A stretch of DNA of 64,000 nt from Siphonodentalium dalli (GCA_032622095.1 CP136063.1:7669814-7733813), one strand, 5' to 3'; shown: positions 1 through 10,808, numbered from the stretch's first letter. Numbers and translations are program-made. The notes: generated by a model not told the origin, from the sequence alone.

Positions 1-640
1 CACATTATTTCACTAAAAACTGTATGTTATACCACCACCCACGTATGCACATATATGGAATGCAACAAAATCAACATATTACTTTATTACTATATATATT
101 ATAGTAAGTGAAACAGAGCCTATATTCTGCGATGGAGTGGGCAGCAGCCCCTCGCGCACATGCATTATGATCTTGAACAGGCTCCCTTCGGTAGCTTTTA
201 TTCAGCAGCGTATATATAGAGACACGTGCCCCTGCACTGTGGCCCATTTGCTCACTTCGCGCCCATTTTGATATCTTATATATATCTTATATAGATATTT
301 TACACATATCAATTTGCCATCTTCCGGATATATGCTACTTCGATTCCACATTCAATGCACAACTTTCATAGGGGATTGCCCGTCAAAATGACTGGTATAT
401 AAATGTTCTTCGTGACCGAGTTATACACATACAGACACACAAACGACAGGTTATATATAAATGGTTTTGACATGCTAGATTGCAATATTGGTAATTATTA
501 ATAATGTAATGTAGAACAGAGTGTATTGTTCATGTGCTTGCTGATGATAAATGTATTGCCGGCTGCTGATGATAAATGTATTACAGTCTGTTCTGTTACT
601 TCTTAACTAACCCACTTCGAACTTTAATTACGAACTTTAA
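1..640. other. AT-rich DNA without recognisable gene
   Basis: No coding region or RNA gene is recognised here. Two short direct repeats are visible: a GCTGATGATAAATGTATT unit occurs twice around 540-582, and a 14-bp CGAACTTTAATTA unit repeats around 618-648. Confidence 0.5.
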
Positions 641-760
641 TTACGAACTGAATGAGTTAATTAGTAGTTAATATTGATCAACTCATGGTCCTAAAAACAT
701 CAAGCTATCGAATAATATGATTATTGTCCTTCTTTCAATCAAATCGAGATTTAAAAAATG
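641..760. repeat. Local dispersed repeat, copy 1
   Basis: The segment starting GAATGAGTTAATTAG, followed by GATCAACTCATGGTCC and a CAAGCTATC-containing stretch, is found again in diverged form at 1259-1330. Its last part (GATTATTGTCCTTCTTTC) resembles 1676-1720. It therefore seems to be an older unit from which the 28-bp array at 1329-1673 may have expanded. Confidence 0.5.
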
Positions 761-800
761 AAATAAGAACACAGTTTAGTATTCGTGTATACTTGCCGAT

Positions 801-900
801 GACAGGTGGCCATGTGATTTCGTTTGACAGGTGGCCATGTGATTTCGTTTGACAGGTGGCCATGTGATTTCGTTTGACAGGTGGCCATGTGATTTCGTTT
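801..900. repeat. 25-bp minisatellite, four units
   Basis: Four exact head-to-tail copies of a 25-bp unit (GACAGGTGGCCATGTGATTT plus CGTTT) start at 801, 826, 851 and 876. There is no spacer between units, so this is a plain tandem repeat. Confidence 0.95.
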
Positions 901-941
901 GAACCCACTTCAAAGGCATTGCATCACTTTAAATATAAACT

Positions 942-1248
942 TGATTGATTGATTGGGGTTTATTGTCGCTTTAGCCACTAATGCCATATCACGAAATTGC
1001 CAGTTTTAGTGGTGGAGGAAATCCGCACACTTGTGACTAATCTAACAGGGATTTCAATAGCTGATAAACTCGTCAACCATGTGCGGCAAACCACCGACCA
1101 TCGGCGAGTAACTGGCAACTCCACCAGATAACGATTTCGAGTTCCAAAGTCCACGATGGAAACATGTGGATTTGAACCCTTATCGCCAGCGCTGGAGGGC
1201 GAAACGGCTTGGAGTGGCACCCCTAACCGATTGAGCCACCGAGGCCCC
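942..1248 (-). mobile_element. tRNA-derived SINE with 12-bp target duplication
   Basis: On the minus strand the element begins GGGGCCTCGGTGGCTCAATC and has a Pol III A box (TGGCTCAATCGG, 1227-1238) and a B box (GGTTCAAATCC, 1168-1178), as in tRNA promoters. The 3' half contains TTTCCTCCACCACTAAAACT and ends AAAGCGACAATAAACCCC followed by an (AATC)n tail (942-955). A 12-bp direct repeat TAAATATAAACT flanks it exactly at 930-941 and 1249-1260, which is a target-site duplication. The conserved 3' domain resembles the Deu/Meta-type domains known in mollusc SINEs; that family assignment is from memory of the motif. The head is tRNA-like but the source tRNA is not certain. Confidence 0.9.
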
Positions 1249-1328
1249 TAAATATAAACTGAATGAGTTAATCAGTTTGTTAAAAATTGATCAACTCACG
1301 GTCCAAGAAACTCCATGCCATAAAATAA

Positions 1329-1673
1329 TACAAAAAAACACCAAGCTATCAAATATTACAAATAAACACCAAGCTATCAAATATTACAAATAAACACCAA
1401 GCTATCAAATAATACAAATAAACACCAAGCTATCAAATATTACAAATAAACACCAAGCTATCAAATATTACAAATAAACTCCAAGCTATCAAATATTACA
1501 AATAAACACCAAGCTATCAAATATTACAAATAAACACCAAGCTATCAAATATTACAAATAAACTCCAAGCTATCAAATATTACAAATAAACACCAAGCTA
1601 TCAAATATTACAAATAAACTCCAAGCTATCAAATATTACAAATAAACACCAAGCTATCAAATATTACAAAGTA
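1329..1673. repeat. 28-bp minisatellite (CCAAGCTATC units)
   Basis: About twelve head-to-tail copies of a 28-bp unit, ACAAATAAACACCAAGCTAT plus CAAATATT, with a few C/T variants (AAACTCC). The start-to-start distance is 28, for example 1341 to 1369. The last two units belong to the larger 1287-bp duplication and reappear at 2896-2955. Confidence 0.93.
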
Positions 1674-1787
1674 TGATTACGATTATTCTTTCTCCTTCTT
1701 TCAGTCAAATCTAGATTAAAACAAACTACCAGTTGAACACTATCCGATGAATTAAATACCTTGGAAAATTCCCAGTTCAAAGGTGCA

Positions 1788-1866
1788 GGGGGCCAGATGG
1801 TCGGATAGGGGGCCAGATGGTCGGATAGGGGGCCAGATGGTCGGATAGGGGCCAGATGGTCGGATA
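1788..1866. repeat. 20-bp minisatellite, four units
   Basis: Four units of GGGGGCCAGATGGTCGGATA in tandem, the last lacking one G. The same array recurs at 3075-3153 in the second copy of the large duplication. Confidence 0.93.
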
Positions 1867-2720
1867 GTTGATATATCCAACCGAGATCACAAACGAAACA
1901 ACATAGTATGAACATTCTGACAATTAGACATGTTGTTAATTTGCAAATTTATAACTTACAAACTTCCGTCAATAAGTTATATCAGTTCTGATCCCAGGAA
2001 TTTTCCACAATGGCGATGTAGTGTCCAATATATTTTCAATCAATGGCCAATGTTCGGTGTATGTGTCGTTTTATTCGTCAATATATGGTATCCGTTAGCA
2101 ACTAAACCGCGTGCCCTAATCGATTTGTGTATTATGCAAATAAAATTATGCTTCAATTCAAGTCAACCAATCCACACACGCCCTCTGCTGAATAGTGTAC
2201 TGTTTGCTTTCTATTAATGTGTTATGCCTTCCTGGGGGTCACCACTGATATTGAATCACATGCACACGCCAGATACCACAGCTGCACGCCCAAGCACTCA
2301 AACCATTGGCGATGACGAGCATGCGTGGAGAAGGGGTCACATATACCAGAAATGCTAATATGTAATGGCAAATAATTCGAACTTAGAAACTAAATTCGGT
2401 TTAGCTGATTCCTTTGACAAATGCCGTCCGATGGCTTCAAATGGGGGTTTTTGGAGTCACGTGGGAAATCTGGAGTCCGGCTTTTATTATTAAAAACCGG
2501 ATCCAGGGGAAGACTTGCACGCACTGACGACACACTAAATGTATTGGAAAATAACACAAATTCACTCATAAATTCTTGGCTTGTTAAACTGTTTGTGATC
2601 GAACTGGCGTGCTAAGTTGATTAATTTTACCCTGTGCCAATGCATTCTCTTATATATGCGAGTCGACCATTTTAATTTTAATAATTTTTTCTTGTATTCT
2701 TTAATAATTTTATAATTTCA

Positions 2721-2811
2721 CCCATACAGAGCCCCAGACAAACATGAGCAGACGACACTCTTCTATATGCTTCTATATATGTGTGGGGCTCCCTGCAGGG
2801 TAATAGATGTT
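2721..2811. repeat. Imperfect palindrome module (GAGCCCC...GGGGCTC), copy 1
   Basis: Module with CAGAGCCCCAGACAAAC at one end and GTGTGGGGCTCCCTGCAGGG at the other, with CAGACGACACTC in the middle. Related modules lie at 4008-4098, 5311-5396 (reverse) and 35344-35426, so it is a small dispersed repeat associated with the palindromic-core MITEs. Confidence 0.75.
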
Positions 2812-2895
2812 TCGTATATATTTGTATTGTATTATATGCTAAGCTATCAAATAATAGTATTTTTGCATCAGATACAAACTGCTATCCGTCTAGTC

Positions 2896-4181
2896 TACAA
2901 ATAAACTCCAAGCTATCAAATATTACAAATAAACACCAAGCTATCAAATATTACAAAGTATGATTACGATTATTCTTTCTCCTTCTTTCAGTCAAATCTA
3001 GATTAAAACAAACTACCAGTTGAACACTATCCGATGAATTAAATACCTTGGAAAATTCCCAGTTCAAAGGTGCAGGGGGCCAGATGGTCGGATAGGGGGC
3101 CAGATGGTCGGATAGGGGGCCAGATGGTCGGATAGGGGCCAGATGGTCGGATAGTTGATATATCCAACCGAGATCACAAACGAAACAACATAGTATGAAC
3201 ATTCTGACAATTAGACATGTTGTTAATTTGCAAATTTATAACTTACAAACTTCCGTCAATAAGTTATATCAGTTCTGATCCCAGGAATTTTCCACAATGG
3301 CGATGTAGTGTCCAATATATTTTCAATCAATGGCCAATGTTCGGTGTATGTGTCGTTTTATTCGTCAATATATGGTATCCGTTAGCAACTAAACCGCGTG
3401 CCCTAATCGATTTGTGTATTATGCAAATAAAACTATGCTTCAATTCAAGTCAACCAATCCACACACGCCCTCTGCTGAATAGTGTACTGTTTGCTTTCTA
3501 TTAATGTGGTATGCCTTCCTGAGGGTCACCACTGATATTGAATCACATGCACACGCCAGATACCACAGCTGCACGCCCAAGCACTCAAACCATTGGCGAT
3601 GACGAGCATGCGTGGAGAAGGGGTCACATATACCAGAAATGCTAATATGTAATGGCAAATAATTCGAACTTAGAAACTAAATTCGGTTTAGCTGATTCCT
3701 TTGACAAATGCCGTCCGATGGCTTCAAGTGGGGGTTTTTGGAGTCACGTGGGAAATCTGGAGTCCGGCTTGTATTATTAAAAACCGGATCCAGGGGAAGA
3801 CTTGCACGCACTGACGACACACTAAATGTATTGGAAAATAACACAAATTCACTCATAAATTCTTGGCTTGTTAAACTGTTTGTGATCGAACTGGCGTGCT
3901 AAGTTGATTAATTTTACCCTGTGCCAATGCATTCTCTTATATGTGCGAGTCGACCATTTTAATTTTAATAATTTTTTCTTGTATTCTTTAACAATTTTAT
4001 AATTTCACCCATACAGAGCCCCAGACAAACATGAGCAGACGACACTCTTCTATATGCTTCTATATATGTGTGGGGCTCCGTGCAGGGTAATAGATGTTTC
4101 GTATATATTTGTATTGTAGTATATGCTAAGCTATCAAATAATAGTATTTTTGCATCAGATACAAACTGCTATCCGTCTAGT
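2896..4181. repeat. 1287-bp tandem duplication, copy 2
   Basis: Second copy of 1609-2895. Differences include A to C at about 3431 (AAAACTATGC), GGTATGCC for GTTATGCC, TTCAAGTGG for TTCAAATGG, CTTGTATT for CTTTTATT and GCTCCGTGC for GCTCCCTGC. The copy ends at the unique sequence GAGATATCGATATCTCAC, itself a perfect palindrome, at 4182-4199. Confidence 0.95.
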
Positions 4182-4284
4182 GAGATATCGATATCTCACT
4201 CATATCCATCCGCGCTAAAATTAAAATTGATTAGGTTTATTGGTGGAAGACTAACCTCAAACTCCCTGAGTGTTCAGTTTGAAA

Positions 4285-4560
4285 ACAAATTGTGATATAT
4301 GATCAATTAAATTATTTTGTTAAACATACTATGATGTTAACCCCTTTATCCCTCAACCAATCTGTCTGAAAAATGGAACTATTTAAATATGCTCAAGCTC
4401 ATTACCATGCTTGTGCTTGGGTATACACATTTGCTCTATTTACTCTTCTTTCGAGTTGAGTAATGATCAAACTGAGCGGAGCATATAATAAACAGAACAT
4501 CTACACTTGTTTGGTTCGACTTGGTAATTATATCATTCGTGATGACAAAAAAATGTATTT
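4285..4560 (+). mobile_element. Crypton-associated 3' fragment (copy of 27212-27490)
   Basis: This stretch is homologous, in reverse complement, to the sequence just beyond the recombinase pseudogene at 27.5 kb. Shared landmarks in order are ATGATCAATTAAATT, CCCCTTTATCCCTCAACC, AAAAATGGAACTATTT, TGTGCTTGGGTATAC, CTGAGCGGAGC and AGAACATCTACACTTG. No recombinase coding sequence accompanies it, so it is a solo 3' fragment or a small non-autonomous derivative. It includes only one arm of the terminal hairpin seen at 27146-27273. Confidence 0.8.
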
Positions 4561-5177
4561 CCACTCGTGGAAAGGTATCCTTTATATATTATACCATAAA
4601 TGTGACAGTACAACCGTAATACAGCGTAATTCACAAACACAAATACGCCCCTATCGGCATTATTTGAATCTGAATTACGCTCTATATGAATCTAAATCGA
4701 CTTACCAGATATAGACTCTTTGACATGTGGTTTCACTGTGGCCCGCACCATAAACCGGAATACCGGGCATAAGTCCCTATGGGCTTATTGCAGAATCAAA
4801 TAAGCCCAATATAAACATATGTGAATATTTAGGCCCAATATCAGCCTATTCGCACCAGGTGATGTTGCATATACATATATATAACACTAACATATTAAGT
4901 CCGCGTATGCAATACGCATACGTGTAGCTACTGTTTCTCAACGTCTTCGGCACTAGTATAGGTAAATAAACTGTGGATGATGAATAGGTATTGGTGTATC
5001 CTACACGTGCATACACTATCGCACATCACACAGTCACAAAATTAGTTTTTACTACTAAGCTGATTGACTCTAATGTGTCCGTGGTGACATTGCATCCATG
5101 TACACTAAATTGTCCATGTAACTACATATGTGACCCGCCATATCAAATCAAGTCGTAAGTCGGGATTATGTTTACCC

Positions 5178-5249
5178 TGTGCCAATGCATTCTTTTATAT
5201 ATGCGAGTCGACCATAGATCGCCTCGCATATATAAGAGAATGCATTGGC
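5178..5249. repeat. 70-bp palindromic core, copy 1
   Basis: Near-perfect dyad: AATGCATTCTTTTATATATG, CGAGTCGACC, AT, then GGTCGCCTCG-like and CATATATAAGAGAATGCATT. The two sides of the centre differ (GAGTCGACC versus GGCGACC), which gives each core an orientation. Confidence 0.85.
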
Positions 5250-5457
5250 CTAACAAGTTTTTTAAATAAATGTTTCTTACAATTTTTAGGATATAAAATA
5301 AAAAACATCCATTACCCTGCAGGAAGCCCCACAAATATATGGAAGCATATAGCAGAGTGTCGTCTGCTCATGTTTGTATGGGGCTCTGTATGGGTAAAAT
5401 TATAAAATTGTTAAAGAATACAAGAACAAATTATTAAAATTGTAAAACATTGTTAGG

Positions 5458-5528
5458 CCAATGCATTCGCTTATATATGTGAGGCGACCTATGGTCGACT
5501 CGCATATATAAGAGAATGCATTGGCACA
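5458..5528. repeat. 70-bp palindromic core, copy 2
   Basis: Same core as at 5178 but reversed: GAGGCGACCTATGGTCGACT at the centre. It forms the second arm of the 5126-5579 foldback. Confidence 0.85.
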
Positions 5529-5589
5529 GGGTAAACAAATCCCGACTTACGACTAGATTTGATATGGCGGGTCACATATCGTTGTAGTT

Positions 5590-6720
5590 AGTATCATTCA
5601 ATTCGCCCACGCGATATCATGGACGTTCCCATGCATTCTAAATGTTAGCTCGTATGATCTATAAAATGCACAGGAAACCACAACACTTATGTTCTGACTA
5701 TCTACGGGCGGATACATGCATAGTCTACTTGTTTTATTATGAGAATGGTCCTTATACAACTCTCTCACACATACATATATTATTGAAGATATCGCAGGAA
5801 TTTAACAAGACAAGGCATTGATAAATGCAGCAGAGATGGATCTTACAAACTTTTATCTGATATCTAATGAAGTTATAAACTGATACGATAAAGGGAAGAT
5901 TGAATTTAAATCTAGTTATCAAATCCCTGTTGTCTCAAATTATGAATAATATAGTGAATCTAAATCAACATCTGTACAGTATGTTATTAGCCATGAATAA
6001 TATGTATGCAAAGGGACCCCAGTGGTTAGTAAATTACGCCGTTATAAGTAAACAAACGTAATCAGATTCGTGTATCTGGGCAAGATTGTCAGTTGCTTTA
6101 TTGAGTCGGTGATTTCTATGTGTGGTGGAGTTATTTTCCGGTCATCATAGGACCTAGCGGTGACTGAAATGACGATAAGCCAACTTACTATGTATGCAAC
6201 TGTATAACTTCTAATGTATCTGTAAATGTTGATCTTCATCGAATTTAATTCCAGAAAACAGTATTTCCTGTTTTACAACCTAGCAGATGCAAGCCGAATG
6301 CGTATATGTAAACTTTCCACACAGTATGATATACCCACGCATATGGGTCGTTATACCGTTATGTGTACCTCCGTTTGTATTCCGACGAGCTATTTCGATT
6401 TATTTATGTAAATATCCCACGACAATGTCCAATAACCTTTTATGCTCTGTATGGAATGTAAATATTAGAACACAGATACATGTTTGCATTAAGTTCATCT
6501 GCAGTAAAGGGCTTTTTAAAAATTATGACAACGAGAACACACAATCCAGCCTGAGTGTATATGCGATATAGTTTGAGCTATATCAATAGAAATCATGTTT
6601 CCGAAATTATGTTATGCATAGACTATAGAACAGCCAAACCAAGTGCTAATGACTTTATTATAAACACGGTAGCTAACCATAATTTGAAAATAGCTATTTG
6701 ATGTAATAACCGGCATTATA
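5590..6720. other. AT-rich DNA without recognisable gene
   Basis: Short open frames exist on both strands (longest about 95 codons) but none shows a domain, splice context or similarity that I recognise. Confidence 0.4.
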
Positions 6721-6734
6721 TTTAGGAACCGTAC

Positions 6735-6955
6735 CAAGCCTTGAAATAGTGTGACTGTCTTTTGCAGAATGAGGTCCCCATATGGTGAATTTAGTGATGC
6801 TACCCCGCATACCTGGCTAGCATCACCAAATTCACCCTCTGGGAACCTCATTCTGCTGAGTTGTAAGCAGAATGAGGCTATGCGGGGTAGCATCACTAAA
6901 TTCACCCTCTGTGAACCTCATTCTGCAAATGACAGACACACTATTTCAAGGCTTT
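6735..6955. mobile_element. 221-bp palindromic MITE with 8-bp target duplication
   Basis: Inverted arms start AAGCCTTGAAATAGTGTG and end CACACTATTTCAAGGCTT. The 8-bp direct repeat AACCGTAC flanks it at 6727-6734 and 6956-6963. Inside, GCAGAATGAGG and AGTGATGCTACCCCGCAT recur in both orientations, so the element folds back along nearly its whole length. An 8-bp duplication fits hAT, P or Merlin types; the termini do not decide which. Confidence 0.85.
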
Positions 6956-6975
6956 AACCGTACAATACTCGAGGG

Positions 6976-7232
6976 ACTAGGTGATGCAGTCTCTAAAATG
7001 GTTAGCGCATTGCGTCGTTACAGGCCGTACACCGCTGATGATCCTAGTCTAAACCCTCACAAGCGCGGACTGGCTATCCATATTCGTGTATTTGGACGAA
7101 TTTATCAGTCGCAATACATCGGTCGGTGGTTTCTACGAGATGTTTACGATTTGTGTGGTCTTTCCGCCTCAACTGTCAACGTATGGACTGGTGGTTAAAG
7201 CGATGGTAAACCCAAAATCAACCAACCAACTG
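6976..7232 (+). mobile_element. Diverged SINE related to the one at 942-1248
   Basis: A tRNA-like head is visible as AAAATGGTTAGCGCATTGCG near 6996-7015. The body shares GTCGGTGGTTT, and the end GTGGTTAAAGCGATGGTAAA followed by a CAACCAACCAAC tail matches the tail organisation of the first SINE, which ends GTGGCTAAAGCGACAATAAA. The B-box region is decayed. It lies just downstream of the 221-bp MITE. Confidence 0.7.
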
Positions 7233-7461
7233 CAATACCGCAATAATACCAATTTCAATCAAGCAAATTCTCAATTATCAGCCTTATAACATTACGAGAT
7301 GTCAAGCTAATGAAATACACTAATTACATGTATAATGTTCTAGTTTATAAGAGAATAATACTGTCGCTGTTTATATTAAAAGTTTGAGTCCGTTTGATGT
7401 AGGGAATAATGTATGAAAATTACAAATTACATCATGCAACAAACAGTACATCCTGACTAAT

Positions 7462-7871
7462 GTCCAAATTATTATTCAGCGTGTACGTGGCAAAAGTATT
7501 AAAACTATACACATGTACCACATATCTCTAATTGATTGGTGGTATATAATTGTCTGAAAGTGATAAACAAAATCAGTAATACATCTTTTATATTGCATAC
7601 TACTTGGCCTTAACAGTGCTAAAACTGATACCTGTCTGCAGCTGTATACAGAAATGTAAAACAGACCAATATTTGGGATTAAATAGACTCAATTCCTTTT
7701 TTGAGCCACACGCATTTCAAATTTCAACTTGATAAGTACATTATTTATGTTGGTTTATGTTTTCTCAATATGTGTTAATAGGAAATGTGATTACTGGCAA
7801 TTTAAATTGGATATATCTAAATAAACGTTGGAAACAATACAAGTGGTACCTAAATATATGTCTCTACAACA
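7462..7871. repeat. Diverged 415-bp tandem duplication, copy 1
   Basis: Matches 7880-8292 with many substitutions and small indels. Landmarks present in both are ACATGTACCACATATCT, AATCAGTAATACATCTTT, AATAGACTCAATTCC, CTTGATAAGTACATT and GTTGGAAACAATA. No coding region is recognised. Confidence 0.85.
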
Positions 7872-7879
7872 CATTAAAA

Positions 7880-8292
7880 TCCAATTTATTATTCAGAGTA
7901 TACATACCAATGTATTAAAAATGTATACATGTACCACATATCTTTAAATAATCGGTGGTATATATTTGTCTCAAAATGGTAAACATTAATCAGTAATACA
8001 TCTTTATATTGATTACTATTTGGCCTAATCAGTGCTAAATACTGATAACTGTTTGAAGATATATCAAGTAATGTAAAACACACCAATATATTTTGAATAA
8101 ATAGACTCAATTCCTTGTTTGAACCACACATTTTTCAAATTTCCACTTGATAAGTACATTCTTTTTATGTTTGCTTATACTTTCTCAATATGTGTTTACA
8201 GGAAATGTAATTATTGGTAATTTATATTGCATATATCTAAATAAGTGTTGGAAACAATATAAGTGGTACCAAATTATGAGTCTCTACGACAC
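7880..8292. repeat. Diverged 415-bp tandem duplication, copy 2
   Basis: Second copy of 7462-7871, ending GTCTCTACGACAC against GTCTCTACAACAC in copy 1. The divergence is far larger than in the 1287-bp duplication, so this event is older. Confidence 0.85.
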
Positions 8293-8325
8293 TAACTGCC
8301 CATTAGGACGGCTGGTGGCCTCCCA

Positions 8326-8626
8326 TACCCTACGTTGAGCTATCTATTTCACAACATTTTTCAACTAAACAATGAACGCTGGCCTTATTATCTCACCATA
8401 TATTTTCAGTCGGTCCTCCCCGCCACAAGTTGACGCCAAACGTTCCCTGTGTCGGTGTATAACAATGCTTTAATCGGACATTTCTAAACTGTTTAATGTT
8501 GGTGACCCGGATAAGTCGTCCATCTTCACATTCTTGTTGACATTTTACACAAGGCCATGTGCTCGGAAGAACTACTGGGTAATTTACTACGTCCGGTTTG
8601 GCCTATAGTCCGTTTTACGGATAACT
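8326..8626. repeat. Outer inverted repeat, left arm
   Basis: Reverse complement of 14033-14321. The arm begins TACCCTACGTTGAGCTATCT and ends near GGCCTATAGTCCGTTTTACG. Arms of about 290-300 bp bound a roughly 6-kb interval. They probably are the terminal inverted repeats of an older transposon that now contains the 8649-12180 insertion. Confidence 0.88.
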
Positions 8627-9754
8627 ATTTTTGACTGTTGTGTTCAAGTAGACTGGCACCCTGTCCCAACTCCAGCTACTCGCCCGTAGGGACAGGGATA
8701 GGCTAAACAGAAAGTGGAATTTTGAATTGGATTTCCGGTTTGTGAGACATTGTTTTAAAATAGAAAAGCACATTTCAACATCGGTACGTTTTTCTTACTT
8801 TAATAATACAAGACGCAAGTATATAACTTTGACAACTACTCAATCAAATTGAATAGAGTGTTTTTCACAGGAATCGACTAACCCCGATCAACGGCAATAA
8901 GTTAAATAGTGCGAAATAATGTTTTTGTAGCTTGGATATTTGGAAATTCTGATGTCAACAAACACCCCCGGTAACCGGTTACATCAATTTTGTGTCGAAG
9001 TTTGCTGGCTCATGTCGCATTTTATTAACTAAATTCGTCGGGGATATATTTACGCTCATGTTGATACCAGAATTAACACAATGGGTCAATGTGATTTGCC
9101 TGGGTGGACCTTTTACCATAAATTGCCAAACTTGGCTATACCGTCCCATGCTCTGACAAGTTGGTCAGTCTGTACTACATACATTTAAGGGATTTATTTA
9201 CATTACTGATACTAACAGGTGTCTCCTTCACACAGATATGTCAATATAAGTTGATGACGATAGTTATATTTGTTCCAAATAAGTTTTGTGAGGTACTAGT
9301 AATCACCCCCCCCCCCCCTCGTGCACGGTTACATCAACATTGAAGAAGTTTGCTGCCTCATGTCTGATTTTTTTATTTAGATATTTTGGCTATATTATTG
9401 TGGTCATTTTAGTACCAAAATCATCTATATGAGGCAGTGCTGTATGAGGCAGATATATTTTGTTTGCGTGAGGTGTTTTGTGTCAAACTGGGAAATCTGA
9501 GTTGTCTGGGGAGCAACGGAGCCTGAGGATTAATATTACTATTTGCATAATATGTGTTGTTGTCTGTATGTCAGTATGGCTATTCAAGTTTGACCATACC
9601 AGTATATATTTTTTTTATAATAATTTTGAGTCTCAGCAAAATGTGTACTATATTGCATGTAAATAATTAAAAATAGTAGTAGATGAAAAAAAATCATGTT
9701 GCTATTATAGCATAGTTATAGCATAGTACTAGTAATATGTTTAATATTTTGCAG

Positions 9755-9885
9755 AAATGGACCGTACACCAAGTTATATATCAACGAGTGTCAGTACAAA
9801 GAGAAGAAATGTAAAAAGAAATCGGGATATCAGCACCCCGACCAAACAAACACCACTCCGTGAGAAAAAAAGACAAAGTTTTTCT
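9755..9885 (+). CDS. Putative first coding exon inside the 3.5-kb transposon
   Basis: A TTTTGCAG acceptor precedes the segment at 9747-9754, an ATG lies at 9757 and a good donor GTAAGT starts at 9886. The 43 codons between ATG and donor stay open and end in phase 0. The peptide starts MDRTPSYISTSVSTKRR and is very rich in Lys, Arg, Ser and Thr, as in a nuclear or DNA-binding N-terminal tail. No domain is recognised. Whether it joins the downstream exons on this strand is unknown, because the other exon-like segments in this element read on the minus strand. Confidence 0.45.
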
Positions 9886-10494
9886 GTAAGTTTTCTGAAA
9901 TGCATATCATATTTTAGTGGTTATTATTTTAAATACAATTTTATAATATATTTGGAATAAATGGCTAACAGCTCTGAAATCAAGCTCTGGATAAGGAACG
10001 AACAAGTCACAATTACTTGTAAATGCTCAATTTCGCAGTTGAAACTATTGGCTGGAGTTATGTGTCAGAAGATCTGACTTCAAATAGATGTATTTAAGAT
10101 ATTATTATGATCACAATAGTGTCTTTTGCGCCGCAGGCGCCGGGATTTGAATGCTACGGTCCACAATAATAAAATGGATAAAACCTCAAAATTTATGATT
10201 TATTCATGTGTATTTATTTGGTCAATGACTCAATTCAGTTAAGTATGACATTATTGACAATCTATCATAAATTATATTGAGAGATAGTATGCATTGAAAA
10301 GCTGAATGAGAGTACTATAGTATCTTTCGAGAGTTCAGCAAAAAAGTAACAAAAAAATTGAAAATTCAATAATAAAAATAAAATAATTATCAAATTGATT
10401 ATTAATTAATAATAATAAATTGATCTATATATAATTGTATTATGATTGTTGCCATTTAATATACAAATATACAGACTGATGGATTTTTTTTTAC

Positions 10495-10785
10495 AAGTTC
10501 AATTGATTTATTATTTGTCCATCCTGTCCTCCATACATTTCTAAATAGTCCCAATTGCAAATGTCTGGCTTATTATTACCATTTTTCATAATAGGGTACT
10601 CATAATTTGACTTCATTAATAAGAATTGTGTTCCTTCTTCTGTAGAAAGACGGCTCCTCTCATGGAAAGCAGATATGATGCTACATCTGTCACCAGAGTT
10701 TAACGATGAAAGTGGAAGTTGATAAAAGTTATCGGTACCTAAAGTGAACTGATTATAAAATGTTACAAATCTCTCTTAATTACTC
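10495..10785 (-). CDS. Putative last coding exon, minus strand, inside the 3.5-kb transposon
   Basis: Reading the minus strand, an open frame of about 95 codons runs from an in-frame stop/possible AG acceptor near 10785 to a TAA near 10495. It reads like real protein: ...TLGTDNFYQLPLSSLNSGD... and ...MKSNYEYPIMKNGNNKPDIC..., ending ...QDGQIINQLNL. It lacks an early ATG, which is why simple ORF scans miss most of it. Composition is non-repetitive. I do not recognise the family. A likely role is the C-terminal part of this transposon's own protein; that is inference from position. Confidence 0.45.
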
Positions 10786-10808
10786 TCATGATGTTCATCT
10801 TTCAAAAT

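Larger units (their letters stand above)
1609..2895. repeat. 1287-bp tandem duplication, copy 1
   Basis: The block from TACAAATAAACTCC to ATCCGTCTAGT is repeated immediately downstream with an offset of 1287. Only about eight substitutions are visible by eye, so identity is near 99 percent. Inside are the two last 28-bp units, a 20-bp array (1788-1866), a half palindromic core (2633-2672) and an imperfect GAGCCCC/GGGGCTC palindrome (2721-2811). Small open frames inside are preserved in both copies only because the DNA is nearly identical; none is recognisable as a gene. Confidence 0.95.
5126..5579. mobile_element. Foldback/MITE-like element carrying two palindromic cores
   Basis: Long inverted repeats: ATATGTGACCCGCCATATCA, AGTCGTAAGTCGGGAT and TTTACCCTGTGCCAATGC on the left are mirrored on the right. 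Each arm contains a roughly 70-bp palindromic core (5178-5249 and 5458-5528), in opposite orientation, and the centre holds the GAGCCCC-type module. No coding capacity is seen. I could not find a convincing target duplication, so the superfamily is open. Confidence 0.85.

Noticed and set aside
1168-1238. A tRNA gene on the minus strand
   Set aside because: A and B boxes are present, but the segment continues into a SINE body with an (AATC)n tail and target duplication, and no proper cloverleaf end was found.
801-1673. Possible CRISPR-like array because of regular 25- and 28-bp repeats
   Set aside because: Units are contiguous with no unique spacers, and the sequence is eukaryotic; these are minisatellites.
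1930-3504. Duplicated 95-codon ORF at 1930 and 3217
   Set aside because: Both copies are identical because the DNA was recently duplicated; the peptide has no recognisable features and there is no splice or promoter evidence.
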